Notes: generated by a model not told the origin, from the sequence alone. Shown: positions 22,699-31,628, numbered from the stretch's first letter. The stretch is 43,996 nucleotides of DNA from Pseudomonadota bacterium (GCA_030271615.1 JARXKP010000002.1:5082-49077); one strand, 5' to 3'. A program made the numbers and translations.

Positions 22699-23609
22699 GT
22701 GACTTTTTCTCCAATGGCTGGTCGGTGTTCGTTGCCGTGGCCTCGGTGGTGTCGATGCTGGCCTGCCTGGCTCTGCTGGCTGGGGCCGCGCGGCGACGTG
22801 TGATGGCCAGCGACAACACCACCGGTCACGTCTGGGACGTCAATCTGACCGAGCTCAACAACCCGCTGCCGCGCTGGTGGATGTGGCTGTTCATCATCAC
22901 CGTGGTGTTCAGCCTCGTGTACCTGCTGCTCTATCCCGGTGCGGGCAGCCGCGCCGGCAGTCTGGGCTGGACCAGCGCCGGTCAGCACCAGGCCGAACAG
23001 CAGGCCGCGCGTGTGGCGATGCAACCGGTCTATGCGCGCTATGCGTCCGCCACGGCCGAAACGCTGATGCAGGATCCGGCGGCGATGGGCATCGGTGAGC
23101 GCTTGTTCGTCAACAACTGCGCCGCCTGCCACGGCTCGGATGCGCACGGCAGCAAGGGCTTTCCCAACCTGACCGACAAGGACTGGCTGCATGGCGGCGA
23201 CCACGCCACGATCATCAAGACCATCACCGACGGACGCGTCGGCATGATGCCGCCGCTGGCAGCGGCGGTCGGCGACGCCAAGGACTTGCACAACGTGGCG
23301 CAGTACGTGTTGAGCCTGTCGGGCGCGACCCATGACGCCGCAGCCGCTGCGGCCGGACAGCCCAAGTTCGCGATCTGCGCGGCCTGTCACGGTGCCGACG
23401 GAAAGGGCAACCAGGCGATCGGCGCCCCCAACCTGACCGACAAGATCTGGCTGCACGGCTTCGGCGAGGACGCCATCGTCGCGATGGTGACCAACGGCAA
23501 GACCAACGTGATGCCGGCACAGGCGCAACGGCTCACGCCGGAACAGATCCATGTGCTGGGTGCGTATGTGATGAGCCTGTCGCGCAGCCACACGCCAGCC
23601 GCGCCTTGA
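22695..23609 (+). CDS. ccoP: cbb3 oxidase dihaem cytochrome c subunit (CcoP)
   Basis: 304 residues. The N-terminus has two membrane helices, the second being PRWWMWLFIITVVFSLVYLL, preceded by TGHVWDVNLTELNNPLPRWW, which is diagnostic of CcoP. Two cytochrome c domains follow with haem sites NNCAACHGSDAHG (near residue 143) and AICAACHGADGKGNQAIGAP (near residue 229), each with a matching Met ligand region (MMPPLAAA and NVMPAQAQRL). It receives electrons from soluble cytochrome c. Confidence 0.96.
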   Translation: MSDFFSNGWSVFVAVASVVSMLACLALLAGAARRRVMASDNTTGHVWDVNLTELNNPLPRWWMWLFIITVVFSLVYLLLYPGAGSRAGSLGWTSAGQHQAEQQAARVAMQPVYARYASATAETLMQDPAAMGIGERLFVNNCAACHGSDAHGSKGFPNLTDKDWLHGGDHATIIKTITDGRVGMMPPLAAAVGDAKDLHNVAQYVLSLSGATHDAAAAAAGQPKFAICAACHGADGKGNQAIGAPNLTDKIWLHGFGEDAIVAMVTNGKTNVMPAQAQRLTPEQIHVLGAYVMSLSRSHTPAAP

Positions 23610-23644
23610 GCCGTGTGCGCAGTGCAGTACCCTGAAGGCGTGGC

Positions 23645-25093
23645 ATGAGCCGCCCGGTGATTCCGATCGTCCCGGCGCCTGCTGCGGCCGAAGGCGAAGG
23701 CGAGACCGTCTGGCTGTACGAGAAGCGCACGCAGATCTACCCGCGTGCGGTGAAGGGCTGGTTCGCCAGCTGGCGCTGGGTGATGGTGTGGATCACGCAA
23801 CTGGTGTTCTACGGCACGCCATGGCTGATGTGGAACGACCGGCCGGCAGTGCTGTTCAACCTGGAGGCACGCCGGTTCTACATCTTCGGTCTGGTGCTGC
23901 ACCCGCAGGACTTCATCTACCTGACGGCGCTGCTGGTCGTCTGCGCCTATTCGCTGTTCCTGTTCACTGCGGTGGCCGGCCGGCTGTGGTGCGGCTTCAG
24001 CTGCCCGCAGACGGTCTACACCGAAATATTCCTGTGGGTCGAGCGGCACATCGAGGGCGACCGCATGGCGCGCATGAAGCGCGACGCCGGCCCGCGCACC
24101 GTCGATCGTGTCTGGCGCAAGGGTGCCAAGCACGCGGTGTGGCTCGCCATTGGCGTCTACACCGGCTTCACCTTCGTCGGCTATTTCACGCCGATCCGCA
24201 CGCTGTGGGCCGAGTCGTTCACGATGGGGTTCGGGCCGTGGGAGTGGTTCTGGGTGTTGTTCTACGGCTTCGCCACCTACGGCAACGCCGGCTGGCTGCG
24301 CGAGCAGGTCTGCCTGTACATGTGCCCGTACGCGCGCTTCCAGAGCGCGATGTTCGACCACGACACGATGATCGTCAGCTACGACTCGCAACGCGGAGAT
24401 CCTCGCGGATCGCGGCCGCGCAGCGCCGACCCGCGCGCCCTCGGCAAGGGAGACTGCATCGACTGCACCCTGTGCGTGCAGGTCTGCCCGACGGGCATCG
24501 ACATCCGCGAGGGACTGCAATACGCCTGCATCGGCTGCGCGGCCTGCATCGACGTCTGCAACGACGTCATGGACAAGATGAAGTACCCCAAGGGGTTGAT
24601 CCGCTTCGCGACACAGAACGGTCTGGCGCAGCGACTCAACCCCAGGCAGACGCTGATGCGTGTGTTCCGACCCCGGGTGCTGATCTACACCGCCGTGCTG
24701 GTGGTCATCTGCGGCGCCTTCGTCACCAGCCTGGCGCTGCGCAGCCCGTTCCGGGTCGACGTGGTGCGCGACCGCGGCACCCTGGCGCGCATGGTCGGCG
24801 AGGGGCAGATCGAGAACGTCTACCGCTTGCAGGTGATGAATGCGACCGAGTCGGTCCAGCACTTCCGGGTGAAGGTCGAAGGCATCGACGGTGCTACGGT
24901 AGCGACCCAGCAGGATTTCGAACTCGGCCCGGCCGAGGCCCGCTGGTTGCCAGTCAGTGTGCAGATCGACGCCGAGACAGCACACCGCCTCGGCGCCGGC
25001 GTCCACCCGATTCGGTTCGAGGTCGAGACCGTGGAGTCCCACGGAAACAAGGCCGAAGTGAAAGAGAAATCGACCTTCGTGGTCCCGCGCTGA
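23645..25093 (+). CDS. ccoG: CcoG/FixG cupric reductase and oxidase assembly protein
   Basis: 482 residues. CcoG is an inner-membrane iron-sulfur protein that reduces Cu(II) to Cu(I) for cbb3 oxidase. Visible features: membrane helices in the first 240 residues including WCGFSCPQTVYTEIFLWVER; two [4Fe-4S] motifs in GDCIDCTLCVQVCPTGIDI and ACIGCAACIDVCNDVMDK (about 270-305); a KYPKGLIRFATQNG segment; and a C-terminal periplasmic Ig-like domain (VYRLQVMNATESVQHFRVKV). The order matches known FixG/RdxA proteins and the position after ccoP is usual. Confidence 0.95.
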   Translation: MSRPVIPIVPAPAAAEGEGETVWLYEKRTQIYPRAVKGWFASWRWVMVWITQLVFYGTPWLMWNDRPAVLFNLEARRFYIFGLVLHPQDFIYLTALLVVCAYSLFLFTAVAGRLWCGFSCPQTVYTEIFLWVERHIEGDRMARMKRDAGPRTVDRVWRKGAKHAVWLAIGVYTGFTFVGYFTPIRTLWAESFTMGFGPWEWFWVLFYGFATYGNAGWLREQVCLYMCPYARFQSAMFDHDTMIVSYDSQRGDPRGSRPRSADPRALGKGDCIDCTLCVQVCPTGIDIREGLQYACIGCAACIDVCNDVMDKMKYPKGLIRFATQNGLAQRLNPRQTLMRVFRPRVLIYTAVLVVICGAFVTSLALRSPFRVDVVRDRGTLARMVGEGQIENVYRLQVMNATESVQHFRVKVEGIDGATVATQQDFELGPAEARWLPVSVQIDAETAHRLGAGVHPIRFEVETVESHGNKAEVKEKSTFVVPR

Positions 25094-25118
25094 GCGCCGT
25101 TTTCCAGGAGTCCCCGTG

Positions 25119-25355
25119 ATGACACAAGTTGCCGAAACCGTGAGCCGGAACCGCCCCTGGTGGCGCGAGCCGATGGTGTGGATGGTGATCGGAGGTCCCG
25201 CGATCGTGGTGGTGGCGGCCATTTCCACCGGTATCGTCGCTTGGCGCGGGGCCGATCCACTGGTCCTCGACGCGGCACCGATCACCACCGGTCAGGTCAA
25301 CCCGGCGCTCGAGCCCGCGCTGAAGGCCCGCAACCACGCGGCCACGCCGCGCTGA
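25119..25355 (+). CDS. fixH: Short FixH-like protein
   Basis: 78 residues with one membrane helix (PMVWMVIGGPAIVVVAAIST). The segment WWREPMVWMVIGGP ahead of the helix is a FixH hallmark and the place directly after ccoG fits. Classical FixH is about 150-170 residues with a periplasmic domain; that domain is absent here, as in the short versions I associate with this order. Role in cbb3 assembly, probably with CcoI, is inferred from context. AGGAG precedes the start. Confidence 0.75.
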   Translation: MTQVAETVSRNRPWWREPMVWMVIGGPAIVVVAAISTGIVAWRGADPLVLDAAPITTGQVNPALEPALKARNHAATPR

Positions 25356-25357
25356 CC

Positions 25358-25603
25358 ATGAAGCCGGCCTTGCTGATCAGGCGCAGCATGCAAATCCTGT
25401 GGCCCGCCTTCGTGATGGCCGGCGTGACCGAAATGCTGGTCTTCGCGGTGGTCGATCCCGACGACTTGCGCTGGTTTGGCGGCGAGGTCTTCGACTGGTC
25501 TCGCTCAGCGACCTACACGATGAGTTTTCTGATCTTCTGGGCGCTGATCGCCACAGCGGGTGCCATCACGATGCTGCTGGTGGTCGAAGAGCCCGCTGCT
25601 TGA
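25358..25603 (+). CDS. Small two-helix membrane protein of the cco cluster
   Basis: 81 residues with two predicted membrane helices (LWPAFVMAGVTEMLVFAVV and YTMSFLIFWALIATAGAIT) joined by a polar loop DPDDLRWFGGEVFDWSRSA. The gene starts 2 bp after the fixH stop, so it is coupled to it. No function is known. Its position between fixH and hemN suggests a part in oxidase assembly or redox sensing, but this is inference. Confidence 0.72.
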   Translation: MKPALLIRRSMQILWPAFVMAGVTEMLVFAVVDPDDLRWFGGEVFDWSRSATYTMSFLIFWALIATAGAITMLLVVEEPAA

Positions 25604-25613
25604 TCGGCGTCAA
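25600..25613. promoter_or_regulatory. FNR-type site upstream of hemN
   Basis: TTGATCGGCGTCAA, 9 of 10 matches. It overlaps the stop of the preceding gene. A class II start would fall at about 25648, on the hemN ATG itself, so transcription may be leaderless or the site may act from another position. Confidence 0.55.
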
Positions 25614-25646
25614 GCCCTTCTTCTGCAGGCTGGGCACAGTGCGGGC

Positions 25647-27062
25647 ATGACGACCGATCCCCTCGCCGCAGATCAGGTGAGCCAGTTGCTGTCCCGGCTG
25701 GACGTACCTGGACCGCGCTACACCTCTTACCCAACGGCCGACCGATTCGTCGAAACCTTCGGTGCGGCGAGCTATCGCCAAGCGCTGGAACAGCGTGCCA
25801 GAGACACCGCAGCGGGCGGCGCCGCGCCGCTGTCGGTCTATGTGCACATCCCGTTTTGCGAGTCGGTGTGCTACTACTGCGCTTGCAACAAGGTGGTGAC
25901 CCGTCATCACGAGCGCTCGGGCGAGTACCTGCAGGCGCTGCGACACGAGATCGAACTGCACGTGGCGGTGCTGGGCCGGGGTCAGCCGCTGACCCAGCTT
26001 CATTTCGGCGGTGGCTCGCCCACCTTCCTCGACGATGACGAACTCGAGAGCCTGATGGCGATGTTGCGCGAGGCTTTCGTGATCGCGCCGGACGCCGAGG
26101 TGTCGATCGAGGTCGACCCGCGCACGGTCGACGGGAACCGTTTGAAGCACCTGGCGGCCCTCGGCTTCAACCGGCTCAGCTTCGGCGTTCAGGATTTCGA
26201 CCCGGAGGTGCAGAAGGCGGTGCATCGCGAGCAGCCCTTCGAAGCGGTGGAGGCGCTGATGCGGCAGGCCCGCGAGATCGGTTTCGAGTCGATCAACGCT
26301 GACCTGATCTACGGTCTGCCACGCCAGACGCCTGCGACCTTCGCCCGCACGGTGGCGCAGATGGGTGCGCTGCGGCCCGATCGCATCGCGCTGTACGCCT
26401 ACGCGCATTTGCCCCAGCGCTTCAAACCGCAGCGGCGCATCCATGCCCACGAATTACCGGCGGCCGGCGAGCGCGTGCACATGCTGCGGGCGGCCATCAG
26501 CGGTTTTCAGGGCCTGGGTTACACACACATCGGCATGGACCATTTCGCGCTGCCCAACGATCCGCTCGCGGTGGCCAAGCGCCAGGGTCAGCTGCATCGC
26601 AATTTCCAGGGATACAGCACGCAGGCCGACTGCGACCTGATCGGGCTCGGGGTATCGGCGATCGGCAAGGTCGGGCGCTGCTACGCCCAGAACGACAAGA
26701 CGCTGTCGTCGTACTACGAAGCGATCGGGCAATCCCGATTCGCCACGGTTCGCGGCCTCGAATTGAAGCCTGACGACCTGTTGCGGCGCGACATGATCAT
26801 GGCGCTGATGTGCCAGGGCCGCGTCGGTTTCGACGCCATCGAACGCGTGCATCAGGTGCGCGTGCGCGACTACTTTGCCGGCGAACTCGAGCGGCTTCAT
26901 CCCCTCGAAGTGCAGGGACTCGTGGCCCTGGAGCCGACCGCGATCCAGGTGACACCGCTGGGCTGGTACTTCGTTCGTGCGATCGCGATGGTGTTCGACC
27001 GTCATTTGCCGAGCGAGGCGCGTCGCGAACCTTTCTCCACGGTGTATTCCCGTGTGGTCTGA
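25647..27062 (+). CDS. hemN: Oxygen-independent coproporphyrinogen III dehydrogenase
   Basis: Radical-SAM enzyme that converts coproporphyrinogen III to protoporphyrinogen IX when oxygen is scarce, in the cytoplasm. 471 residues. The SAM cluster motif is CESVCYYCAC (CxxxCxxC). GPRYTSYPTADRF near the N-terminus, HFGGGSPTFL, RLSFGVQDFDPEVQKAVHRE and NADLIYGLPRQTPATF are typical of true HemN rather than the HemW chaperone. Supply of haem for cbb3 oxidase explains its place here. It is preceded by an FNR-type site. Confidence 0.96.
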   Translation: MTTDPLAADQVSQLLSRLDVPGPRYTSYPTADRFVETFGAASYRQALEQRARDTAAGGAAPLSVYVHIPFCESVCYYCACNKVVTRHHERSGEYLQALRHEIELHVAVLGRGQPLTQLHFGGGSPTFLDDDELESLMAMLREAFVIAPDAEVSIEVDPRTVDGNRLKHLAALGFNRLSFGVQDFDPEVQKAVHREQPFEAVEALMRQAREIGFESINADLIYGLPRQTPATFARTVAQMGALRPDRIALYAYAHLPQRFKPQRRIHAHELPAAGERVHMLRAAISGFQGLGYTHIGMDHFALPNDPLAVAKRQGQLHRNFQGYSTQADCDLIGLGVSAIGKVGRCYAQNDKTLSSYYEAIGQSRFATVRGLELKPDDLLRRDMIMALMCQGRVGFDAIERVHQVRVRDYFAGELERLHPLEVQGLVALEPTAIQVTPLGWYFVRAIAMVFDRHLPSEARREPFSTVYSRVV

Positions 27063-27093
27063 GTCCCCGGCCCCCTGGGGCATCATCTGATCG

Positions 27094-27783
27094 ATGGACG
27101 CTGCGCTGATTCTTGGCGCCGGGCTGATGGGACTGGCCGGCACGCCCCACTGCGCAGCAATGTGCGGTGCGCCCTGCGCGGCGGTGACGCAGCGTTGCGG
27201 CAGCGCCCATCGAAACGGTCTGATGGCGGGCTTTGCGCTGGGTCGCCTGCTGAGCTACGCCGTTGGCGGTGCACTGGTAGCGGCCAGCGTGAGTGCGGTG
27301 AGCCTGCTCGGCGCGATGGCGCCCGCGCTGCATCCGTGGTGGACGCTGTTGCATCTGGCGGTGCTCGGGCTCGGACTGTGGCTGCTGCTGACGGGTCGCC
27401 AGCCGGGCTGGTGGACACGCCTGGGCAGCAGGCCAGCCCCCGCGGCGCCGGCCCCTGGCTGGCAGCGTGTGACGGCACCGCTGCGGGCCGGGGCCGCGGG
27501 CAGTCTGCTGCTGGTCCTGCCCTGCGGCTTGCTGCAGTCGGCCCTGCTGGTCGCGGCGCTGGCCAACACGCCACTGCACGGCGCCTTGGCGATGGCGAGT
27601 TTCGCTGCGGCCTCGTCGCTCGGTCTGTGGCTGCCGGGAACCCTGTGGGCACGCGCTCCGAGGAGCGCGACCGTCAGCGTCCTGATGTTGCGGCTGGCCG
27701 GAGCCACGCTGGCTGCGGCATCGGCCTGGGCCCTGACGCACGACCTGTGGCTGCGTGGGTCGGCATGGTGCCAGGCGGCCTGA
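27094..27783 (+). CDS. SafE/UreH-type membrane protein of the cbb3 cluster
   Basis: 229 residues, about six membrane helices in two halves. The first helix carries LAGTPHCAAMCGAPCAA, the conserved HCxxMCG signature of the SafE/UreH-like proteins found near ccoS; the second half begins PCGLLQSALLVAALAN. Families of this type transport small anions or metals, and the Cys/Met-rich first helix suggests metal, probably copper, handling for the oxidase. Annotation as sulfite exporter would be by family name only. It starts 31 bp after hemN. Confidence 0.75.
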   Translation: MDAALILGAGLMGLAGTPHCAAMCGAPCAAVTQRCGSAHRNGLMAGFALGRLLSYAVGGALVAASVSAVSLLGAMAPALHPWWTLLHLAVLGLGLWLLLTGRQPGWWTRLGSRPAPAAPAPGWQRVTAPLRAGAAGSLLLVLPCGLLQSALLVAALANTPLHGALAMASFAAASSLGLWLPGTLWARAPRSATVSVLMLRLAGATLAAASAWALTHDLWLRGSAWCQAA

Positions 27784-27792
27784 TTTGCGGAC

Positions 27793-28539
27793 GTGTCGCA
27801 GAATTGGCAGGTGACCGATACCCACATTGCCATCGTCGACGACGAACCCGACATCACGCAACTGCTTGCGGGCTACCTGACGCGTCAGGGCTTTCGTGTC
27901 AGCGAGCTGGCCTCGGGCCACGCCCTGAAGGCCCTGATGCAGGCAGATCCTCCCAACCTGGTGTTGCTCGACCTCGGCCTGCCCGGCGAAGACGGGTTCG
28001 CGATCGCGCGCAAGCTGCGCGAACACTGGCGCTGCGGGTTGATCATCGTCACCGGCCGTGGCGACGCGGTCGACAAGGTGGTCGGTCTGGAGATCGGCGC
28101 CGACGACTACGTGACGAAGCCTTTCGACCTGCGCGAGCTGCTGGCGCGCATCAAGGCAGTGCTGCGGCGCCTGGCTCCGGCCGCCGCGCCCGCGGCAGAG
28201 GCAACTGCCATGGTGGCTCGCGAGCGGCTTTGTTTCGAGCACTGGGAGATCGACGTGGCGTCGCGACAGCTGACCGGCCCCAACGCTCGGCCGGTGGCGC
28301 TGACCGCCGGAGAGTTCGACCTGCTGTGCGTGCTGGCTCGACATGCAGGACGGGTGCTGTCGCGCGACTTCCTGCTGGAGCAGACGCGTGGTCGCGAGGC
28401 TGCGCCGTTCGATCGCACCATCGACGTGCAGATCGGCCGCCTGCGTCGCAAGCTCGACGACGATCCGGACGAACCTCGCATCATCAAGGCGGTGCGCGGT
28501 GCTGGCTATGTGCTGGTACCGGCGGTGACCGCGCGTTGA
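27793..28539 (+). CDS. OmpR/PhoB-family response regulator
   Basis: 248 residues. The receiver domain (about 10-125) has IVDDEPD, phospho-acceptor Asp60 in LVLLDLGLPGEDG and the conserved Thr and Lys (IIVTGRG, DYVTKPFD). The C-terminal winged helix (about 150-243) shows LTAGEFDLLCVLARHAGRVL, FDRTIDVQIGRLRRKLDDD and IKAVRGAGYVL. The GTG start lies 9 bp after the preceding stop. The sensor kinase gene follows after 16 bp, making a two-component pair in the microaerobic cluster. Confidence 0.9.
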   Translation: MSQNWQVTDTHIAIVDDEPDITQLLAGYLTRQGFRVSELASGHALKALMQADPPNLVLLDLGLPGEDGFAIARKLREHWRCGLIIVTGRGDAVDKVVGLEIGADDYVTKPFDLRELLARIKAVLRRLAPAAAPAAEATAMVARERLCFEHWEIDVASRQLTGPNARPVALTAGEFDLLCVLARHAGRVLSRDFLLEQTRGREAAPFDRTIDVQIGRLRRKLDDDPDEPRIIKAVRGAGYVLVPAVTAR

Positions 28540-28555
28540 TGCGCAGAGGCTGCGC

Positions 28556-30628
28556 ATGAGACGGCCGGCGTCTCCCCCCGCTGCGGCGCCCGCCGAGGGA
28601 TCGATCTACCGCTCGCTGTTCGGTGCCTATCCGGACGCGCTGCTGCTGGTCGACAGCAGCGGCTGCATCGTGCTCGCCAACCCGGAAGCAGAGCACTTGC
28701 TCGGCTATGCCGCGGGTGAATTGGCCGGCCTGATGGTCGAGGCGCTCGTGCCGGACGCCATACGCCCGCGCCACGCAGCGTATCGCGAGGCCTACAGCCA
28801 CGAACCGAAAGCGCGCCCGATGGGCACGCAGATGGAGCTGGTGGCCAGGCGGCGAGATGGCCGCGAGGTGATGGTCGAGATCGCACTCAGCCCGCTGTAC
28901 ATCGAGGGACAGCCATACGTCGTGGCCGCCGTGCGCGGGATCGAGGCGTATCCGCGCGTGCGGCAGGCGCTGCAGCGGGCGCGCTACAGCGAGTTCGTCG
29001 CGCAGATGGGACGGCTTGCGGTGGACACCCGCGACCCGCAGTTGCTGCTGCAGCAGGTGCCGGCGGTCGCAGCCGATGCCCTGCAGGTCGACGCGGCGGT
29101 CGTGTTCCTGCTGGAACAGAGTCGACTCGAATTCCACGTGGCGGGCGGCGTGGGGCTGCTCGCGGGCGAAGGCCTGGGCAGCCGCTGTCCCAACCGACCC
29201 GACGCGCCGCCGGGTTTCGTGCTGGCACAGGGGCGATCGGTGACTGTCGCCGACTTTCGCAGCGAGCGCCGCTTCGCGGTGCCGCCGGACTATCTGGCAC
29301 AGGGTCTGGTCAGCGCGCTCGCGGTGCCGTTGGTGGATCGTGGACAGATCATCGGCGTGCTGACCGTCCGATCGCGCCAGCCCGAACGTTTCGGCGACGA
29401 CGAACTGCACTTTCTCGAATCTCTGTCGAACCTGCTGGCCGCGAGCCTGCAACGCTCGCAGAGCGAAGAGGCACTGAATCACGCGCAGCGCATGGAAAGC
29501 GTCGGCCAGCTGACCGGCGGTATCGCGCACGATTTCAACAACCTGTTGACGGTGATCCAGGGCAACCTGCAGGTGCTGGAGGAGCATCCCGCTCTGGAGG
29601 CAGATGCCGATGCACAGCAGCTGGTGGCCGCCGCGACGCGGGCCAGTCGCCGCGGCGCCGAACTGACCGGCAAGCTGCTCGCGTTCTCGCGCCGACAACA
29701 GCTCAGCCCGACCGAGGTCGATGTCGGCGAGCTGATCGAGTCGCTGGCCGACATGCTGCGGCGCACGCTGGATCAGCGGATCCGCATCGAGGTCACCGCG
29801 GCGGCGCATGGCCTGCGCTGTGTGGCCGATGCCGGCCAGCTGGAATCGGCGTTGCTCAACATCGCCATCAATTCACGCGATGCCATGCCCGCTGGCGGCA
29901 CGCTGTCGTTTGCGTGCACGCCGTGTACCGCGCTTCCAGCCGATGTGGCGGCCGATCTGGGCGAGCGGGTCCACCGCGAAGCCTTCGTCAAGATCACCAT
30001 CGCCGATACCGGAGAAGGCATGACGGACACGGTGCGCGAACGGGTGTTCGAACCCTTTTTCACGACCAAGGAGCTCGGTCGCGGCACCGGCCTGGGCATG
30101 AGCACGGTCTACGGCTTCGTGAAGCAGTCTCGGGGGTCGATCCGGCTGAACACGGCACCGGGGGCCGGCACCCAAGTCACGCTGTACCTGCCGCAGGTGC
30201 GCGGCGACGCCGAACACGAAGACCCTGCCCTCGACGCCGCCGCGTGCCTGCCGACAGGACTCGACGTGCTGCTGGTCGAGGATGACCCCGAGGTGCGCAG
30301 CGTGGTTCGGCAGTTCCTGCTCGCGCTGGGCTGCCGTGTCAGCGAGTTCGAGGATGCCGAGTCGGCGCTCGCCAGTCTCGCCGCTGGCGGCCGCTGCAAC
30401 GTGCTGTTGACCGACATCGCCCTCGGCGCCGGCATGCGTGGCAGCGAACTCGCTCGCCAGGTCCAGTCGCGCTGGCCCAGTGTGGCCGTGCTGTTGATGT
30501 CGGGTTACTCGGCCGAGCTGTTACAGGCGCAGACCGGCGGCGCGGCGGCCTGGGAACTGCTGCGCAAACCCTACGAACGCGCCGAACTGGCGCGGGCCAT
30601 TGCGCGCGCCCTGAAGGCGCGCAGCTGA
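28556..30628 (+). CDS. PAS-GAF hybrid sensor histidine kinase with receiver domain
   Basis: 690 residues, no membrane helix, so cytoplasmic. Order of domains: PAS (about 15-135, AYPDALLLVDSSGCIVLANP), GAF (about 150-305, AADALQVDAAVVFLLEQSRL), dimerisation domain with the phospho-His in LTGGIAHDFNNLLTVIQGNL (near residue 325), ATPase (LLNIAINSRDAMPAGG, DTGEGM, GRGTGLGMSTVYGFV) and a C-terminal receiver (DVLLVEDDPEVRS, LLTDIAL, LLRKPYERAEL). PAS plus GAF in a soluble kinase suggests sensing of redox state, a gas or a small ligand. No haem-PAS or cysteine cluster could be identified. It is probably the partner of the regulator just upstream. Confidence 0.88.
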   Translation: MRRPASPPAAAPAEGSIYRSLFGAYPDALLLVDSSGCIVLANPEAEHLLGYAAGELAGLMVEALVPDAIRPRHAAYREAYSHEPKARPMGTQMELVARRRDGREVMVEIALSPLYIEGQPYVVAAVRGIEAYPRVRQALQRARYSEFVAQMGRLAVDTRDPQLLLQQVPAVAADALQVDAAVVFLLEQSRLEFHVAGGVGLLAGEGLGSRCPNRPDAPPGFVLAQGRSVTVADFRSERRFAVPPDYLAQGLVSALAVPLVDRGQIIGVLTVRSRQPERFGDDELHFLESLSNLLAASLQRSQSEEALNHAQRMESVGQLTGGIAHDFNNLLTVIQGNLQVLEEHPALEADADAQQLVAAATRASRRGAELTGKLLAFSRRQQLSPTEVDVGELIESLADMLRRTLDQRIRIEVTAAAHGLRCVADAGQLESALLNIAINSRDAMPAGGTLSFACTPCTALPADVAADLGERVHREAFVKITIADTGEGMTDTVRERVFEPFFTTKELGRGTGLGMSTVYGFVKQSRGSIRLNTAPGAGTQVTLYLPQVRGDAEHEDPALDAAACLPTGLDVLLVEDDPEVRSVVRQFLLALGCRVSEFEDAESALASLAAGGRCNVLLTDIALGAGMRGSELARQVQSRWPSVAVLLMSGYSAELLQAQTGGAAAWELLRKPYERAELARAIARALKARS

Positions 30629-30646
30629 GGCCTCGGGCCGAGACGA

Positions 30647-31411
30647 TCAGTGCAGCGTCGTAGCAGCCAGGCTGCGTTCGACGAAGACACGCAAAGCTTC
30701 GACGTCGGGGATCTCGATGTCGCGCCGACCCTTCTCGGAAAAGCCGATGACCTTGTCGCGGGCCAGACGCGACAGCGCACGGCTCACGGTCTCGAGCTTC
30801 ATGCCCAGGAAGTTGCCGATCTCGGCGCGTGTCATGCGCAGCGTGATGCAGTCGGTGCGCAGGCCACGCTGCTCGAGCGTGTCGGCCCAGTTGCGCAGGA
30901 AGTCGGCCACCCGGGCGTCGGCTGGCAAGGTGCACAGGGCCAGCATCGAATCCCGGTCGCGTGCCAGTTCACGACTCATTGCGGTGTGCACCGCCGCCAT
31001 CATCCGCGGCGTGCGGCTGCAACGCTCGAGCAACTCGTCGTAACGGATCACCCAGACCTCGCCGGTGTCCATCGCGATCGCGTCGCAGCCGAAGCGGCCT
31101 TCGGCAATGCCGTCGAAGCCCAGCCAGTCGCCCTTGAAGTGCAGACCGGCCACCTGCTCGCGGCCGTCGGCCGAGACGTTGACCGTCTTGAACAAGCCGG
31201 CGTGCACGACGTAAAGCGCTTCGAAAACCTCACCGGCGCGATAGACCTGTTCACCCGCGTGCACGACGCGGCGCACCACGGTCAGCTCGCTGTCGATGAG
31301 GGCGAGCAACTGGGCAATGCGTTCGCCTGCCGGACGATGGGCCGCGGCGATCGCCGGCTTGCAGGAGGCGATGGCGGCGTGTGTCATGGGGGTTGGGGAG
31401 ATGGCTTGCAC
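30647..31411 (-). CDS. Crp/Fnr-family regulator lacking the FNR cysteine cluster
   Basis: 254 residues from GTG 31411 with AGGA upstream. The cAMP-type sensor fold (about 50-130) has AGEQVYRAGEVFEALYVVHA and GLFKTVNVSADGREQVAG. The C-terminal helix-turn-helix has AEIGNFLGMKLETVSRALSR, whose Glu207, Ser210 and Arg211 are the residues FNR uses to read TTGAT-N4-ATCAA. E. coli FNR binds its [4Fe-4S] cluster by three N-terminal cysteines and one central one. Here the N-terminus has only Cys17, with Cys109 in the central position. Oxygen sensing by a standard cluster is therefore doubtful. It probably binds the FNR-type sites in this cluster, but the signal is unclear. Confidence 0.85.
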   Translation of the reverse strand: MQAISPTPMTHAAIASCKPAIAAAHRPAGERIAQLLALIDSELTVVRRVVHAGEQVYRAGEVFEALYVVHAGLFKTVNVSADGREQVAGLHFKGDWLGFDGIAEGRFGCDAIAMDTGEVWVIRYDELLERCSRTPRMMAAVHTAMSRELARDRDSMLALCTLPADARVADFLRNWADTLEQRGLRTDCITLRMTRAEIGNFLGMKLETVSRALSRLARDKVIGFSEKGRRDIEIPDVEALRVFVERSLAATTLH

Positions 31412-31547
31412 GGCAATGTCCTGATCGAGTACTGGGAATGCGTGCAGGCTAGGGTGCGGCCATCAACCGCCGAAGAACGTTACGAGTCGTTCGGTAACAC
31501 CCCGTAAATGGTCGGTAAACGCTTCGGCGCAAATCGATGCGCGGCAA

Positions 31548-31561
31548 CTGATGTGGATCAA
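31548..31561. promoter_or_regulatory. FNR-type site upstream of the stress protein gene
   Basis: CTGATGTGGATCAA, 9 of 10 matches. At -41.5 transcription would start near 31596, 33 bases before the ATG at 31629. Confidence 0.6.
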
Positions 31562-31628
31562 GACCGGCGGTCGAGCCAGCGCGTATCGTGACGACGTCAG
31601 TCCGCTTGGACACAGCCAGGGTTTCCTC

